DNA of 34,444 nt. It comes from an uncultured Alphaproteobacteria bacterium. GTDB taxonomy: Bacteria > Pseudomonadota > Alphaproteobacteria > SHVP01. The translations under genes were made by a program, and so were the position numbers. This document shows positions 34,194 to 34,444 of this stretch, piece after piece (position 1 is the first letter of the stretch; the number at the start of each line of letters is the position of its first letter). The DNA lies in contig CALJDF010000049.1 of NCBI GenBank assembly GCA_938023835.1, positions 1 through 34,444 of the forward strand. Direction: 5' to 3'. Under the pieces are notes generated by a model, which was given only the letters and a program-made list of their open reading frames with translations, had not been told where the DNA came from and did not search any database.

Positions 34194-34220
34194 AAAAGGG
34201 CGCCGCAGGGCGCCCTTTTT
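34194..34220 (+). terminator. Intrinsic terminator after rpmJ
   Basis: AAAAGGGCGCC and GGCGCCCTTTT form an 11-bp perfect stem around the 4-base loop GCAG, and the stem runs into a T5 tract. The A-run on the other side makes it usable from the minus strand too, where it would serve the convergent pyruvate kinase gene. Confidence 0.9.
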
Positions 34221-34272
34221 GTTTGCCCGCAAAAAACTGGACTGGGTGACCGGCGGCCCGACCCCACTCGCG

Positions 34273-34444
34273 TTAAGTGCTGGGGACGCGCGCTACTCGG
34301 AGGATATTGGTAGCGCCCGGCGTTCCAAATGGAACGCCCGCCGTGACGACGAGTTGATCGTCGGCGCCGGCAATCCCGTCGTGCTCCGCGACCCGGCAGG
34401 CCCGATCCACCATGTCGCCGAAATCTCGGGTGTCGCCGGTATGC
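34273..34444 (-). CDS. pyk: Pyruvate kinase, C-terminal end (5' part outside window)
   Basis: Only the last 57 codons are in the window. The reverse complement reads VDRACRVAEHDGIAGADDQL then VVTAGVPFGTPGATNILRVA, which is the conserved end of bacterial pyruvate kinase (last glycolytic step, PEP plus ADP to pyruvate plus ATP). A TAA stop is at 34273-34275. It converges on rpmJ, with the bidirectional-looking terminator between them. Confidence 0.9.
   Translation of the reverse strand, partial: HTGDTRDFGDMVDRACRVAEHDGIAGADDQLVVTAGVPFGTPGATNILRVARVPST

Noticed and set aside
1-34444. CRISPR array, insertion sequence, prophage or defence island
   Set aside because: No regularly spaced repeats, transposase, integrase or defence gene was seen; the genes are core-genome types throughout.

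Overview
The window is about 34.4 kb of compact, GC-rich chromosomal DNA that looks like an alphaproteobacterium, most likely Rhodospirillales-like. The grounds are the largely alphaproteobacterial families present (DUF4167, DUF1491, DUF1178), a 41-residue cysteine-free ribosomal protein L36, a GNAT-Nudix fusion, and gene orders I know from that class: secA | PPIase-argJ-GNAT-GNAT/Nudix; comF-grx-nitrilase-DUF1178 facing ubiG; and lysC-NMO-ptsP-rodZ-ispG-hisS-prfA-prmC-DUF4167-clpB. No insertion sequence, prophage, CRISPR array or island is visible. This is mostly core genome.

Layout. 1-2.2 kb: secA on the minus strand, its 3' end outside the window. 2.4-6.1 kb: a plus-strand run with a secreted parvulin, argJ, a GNAT acetyltransferase and a GNAT-Nudix fusion, meeting a convergent NDUFAF5/BioC-like methyltransferase. 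7.1-10.7 kb: an MDR oxidoreductase, then comF, a class I glutaredoxin, a Nit1-like amidase and DUF1178, meeting convergent ubiG. 11.5-25.7 kb: a long plus-strand block of lysC, a nitronate monooxygenase-like enzyme, ptsP, rodZ-like, ispG, hisS, prfA, prmC, DUF4167 and clpB. 25.7-30.5 kb: an M23 peptidase, the AmmeMemoRadiSam locus (an AmrB-AmrA fusion divergent from radical SAM amrS) and a lytic transglycosylase. 30.6-34.4 kb: a candidate small RNA, an N-formylglutamate amidohydrolase family protein, tRNA-Val(GAC), a proline iminopeptidase, DUF1491, a frameshifted DUF72 gene, rpmJ, and the 3' end of pyruvate kinase.

Gene relationships. hisS/prfA and prfA/prmC overlap by a few bases and should be translationally coupled; PrmC methylates the release factor encoded just upstream. 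The Nit1-like amidase next to a glutaredoxin suggests glutathione metabolite repair. The two cell-wall enzymes flank the AmmeMemoRadiSam genes, which may be coincidence.

Most interesting signals. (1) The AmmeMemoRadiSam locus, a widely conserved system of unknown function, here with a two-protein architecture, nested palindromes in a 52-bp divergent region and a six-codon mini-ORF whose stop abuts the amrS start. (2) An unannotated, promoter- and terminator-bounded candidate sRNA near 30.63-30.72 kb with an unpaired anti-Shine-Dalgarno-like segment. (3) A potentially structured leader upstream of DUF4167 with mutually exclusive helices. (4) A DUF72 gene interrupted at an A8 tract that is also a slippery sequence. 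(5) Three convergent gene pairs whose stop codons share one palindromic tetranucleotide. All homology calls are from reading the translated sequence; no database search was run.
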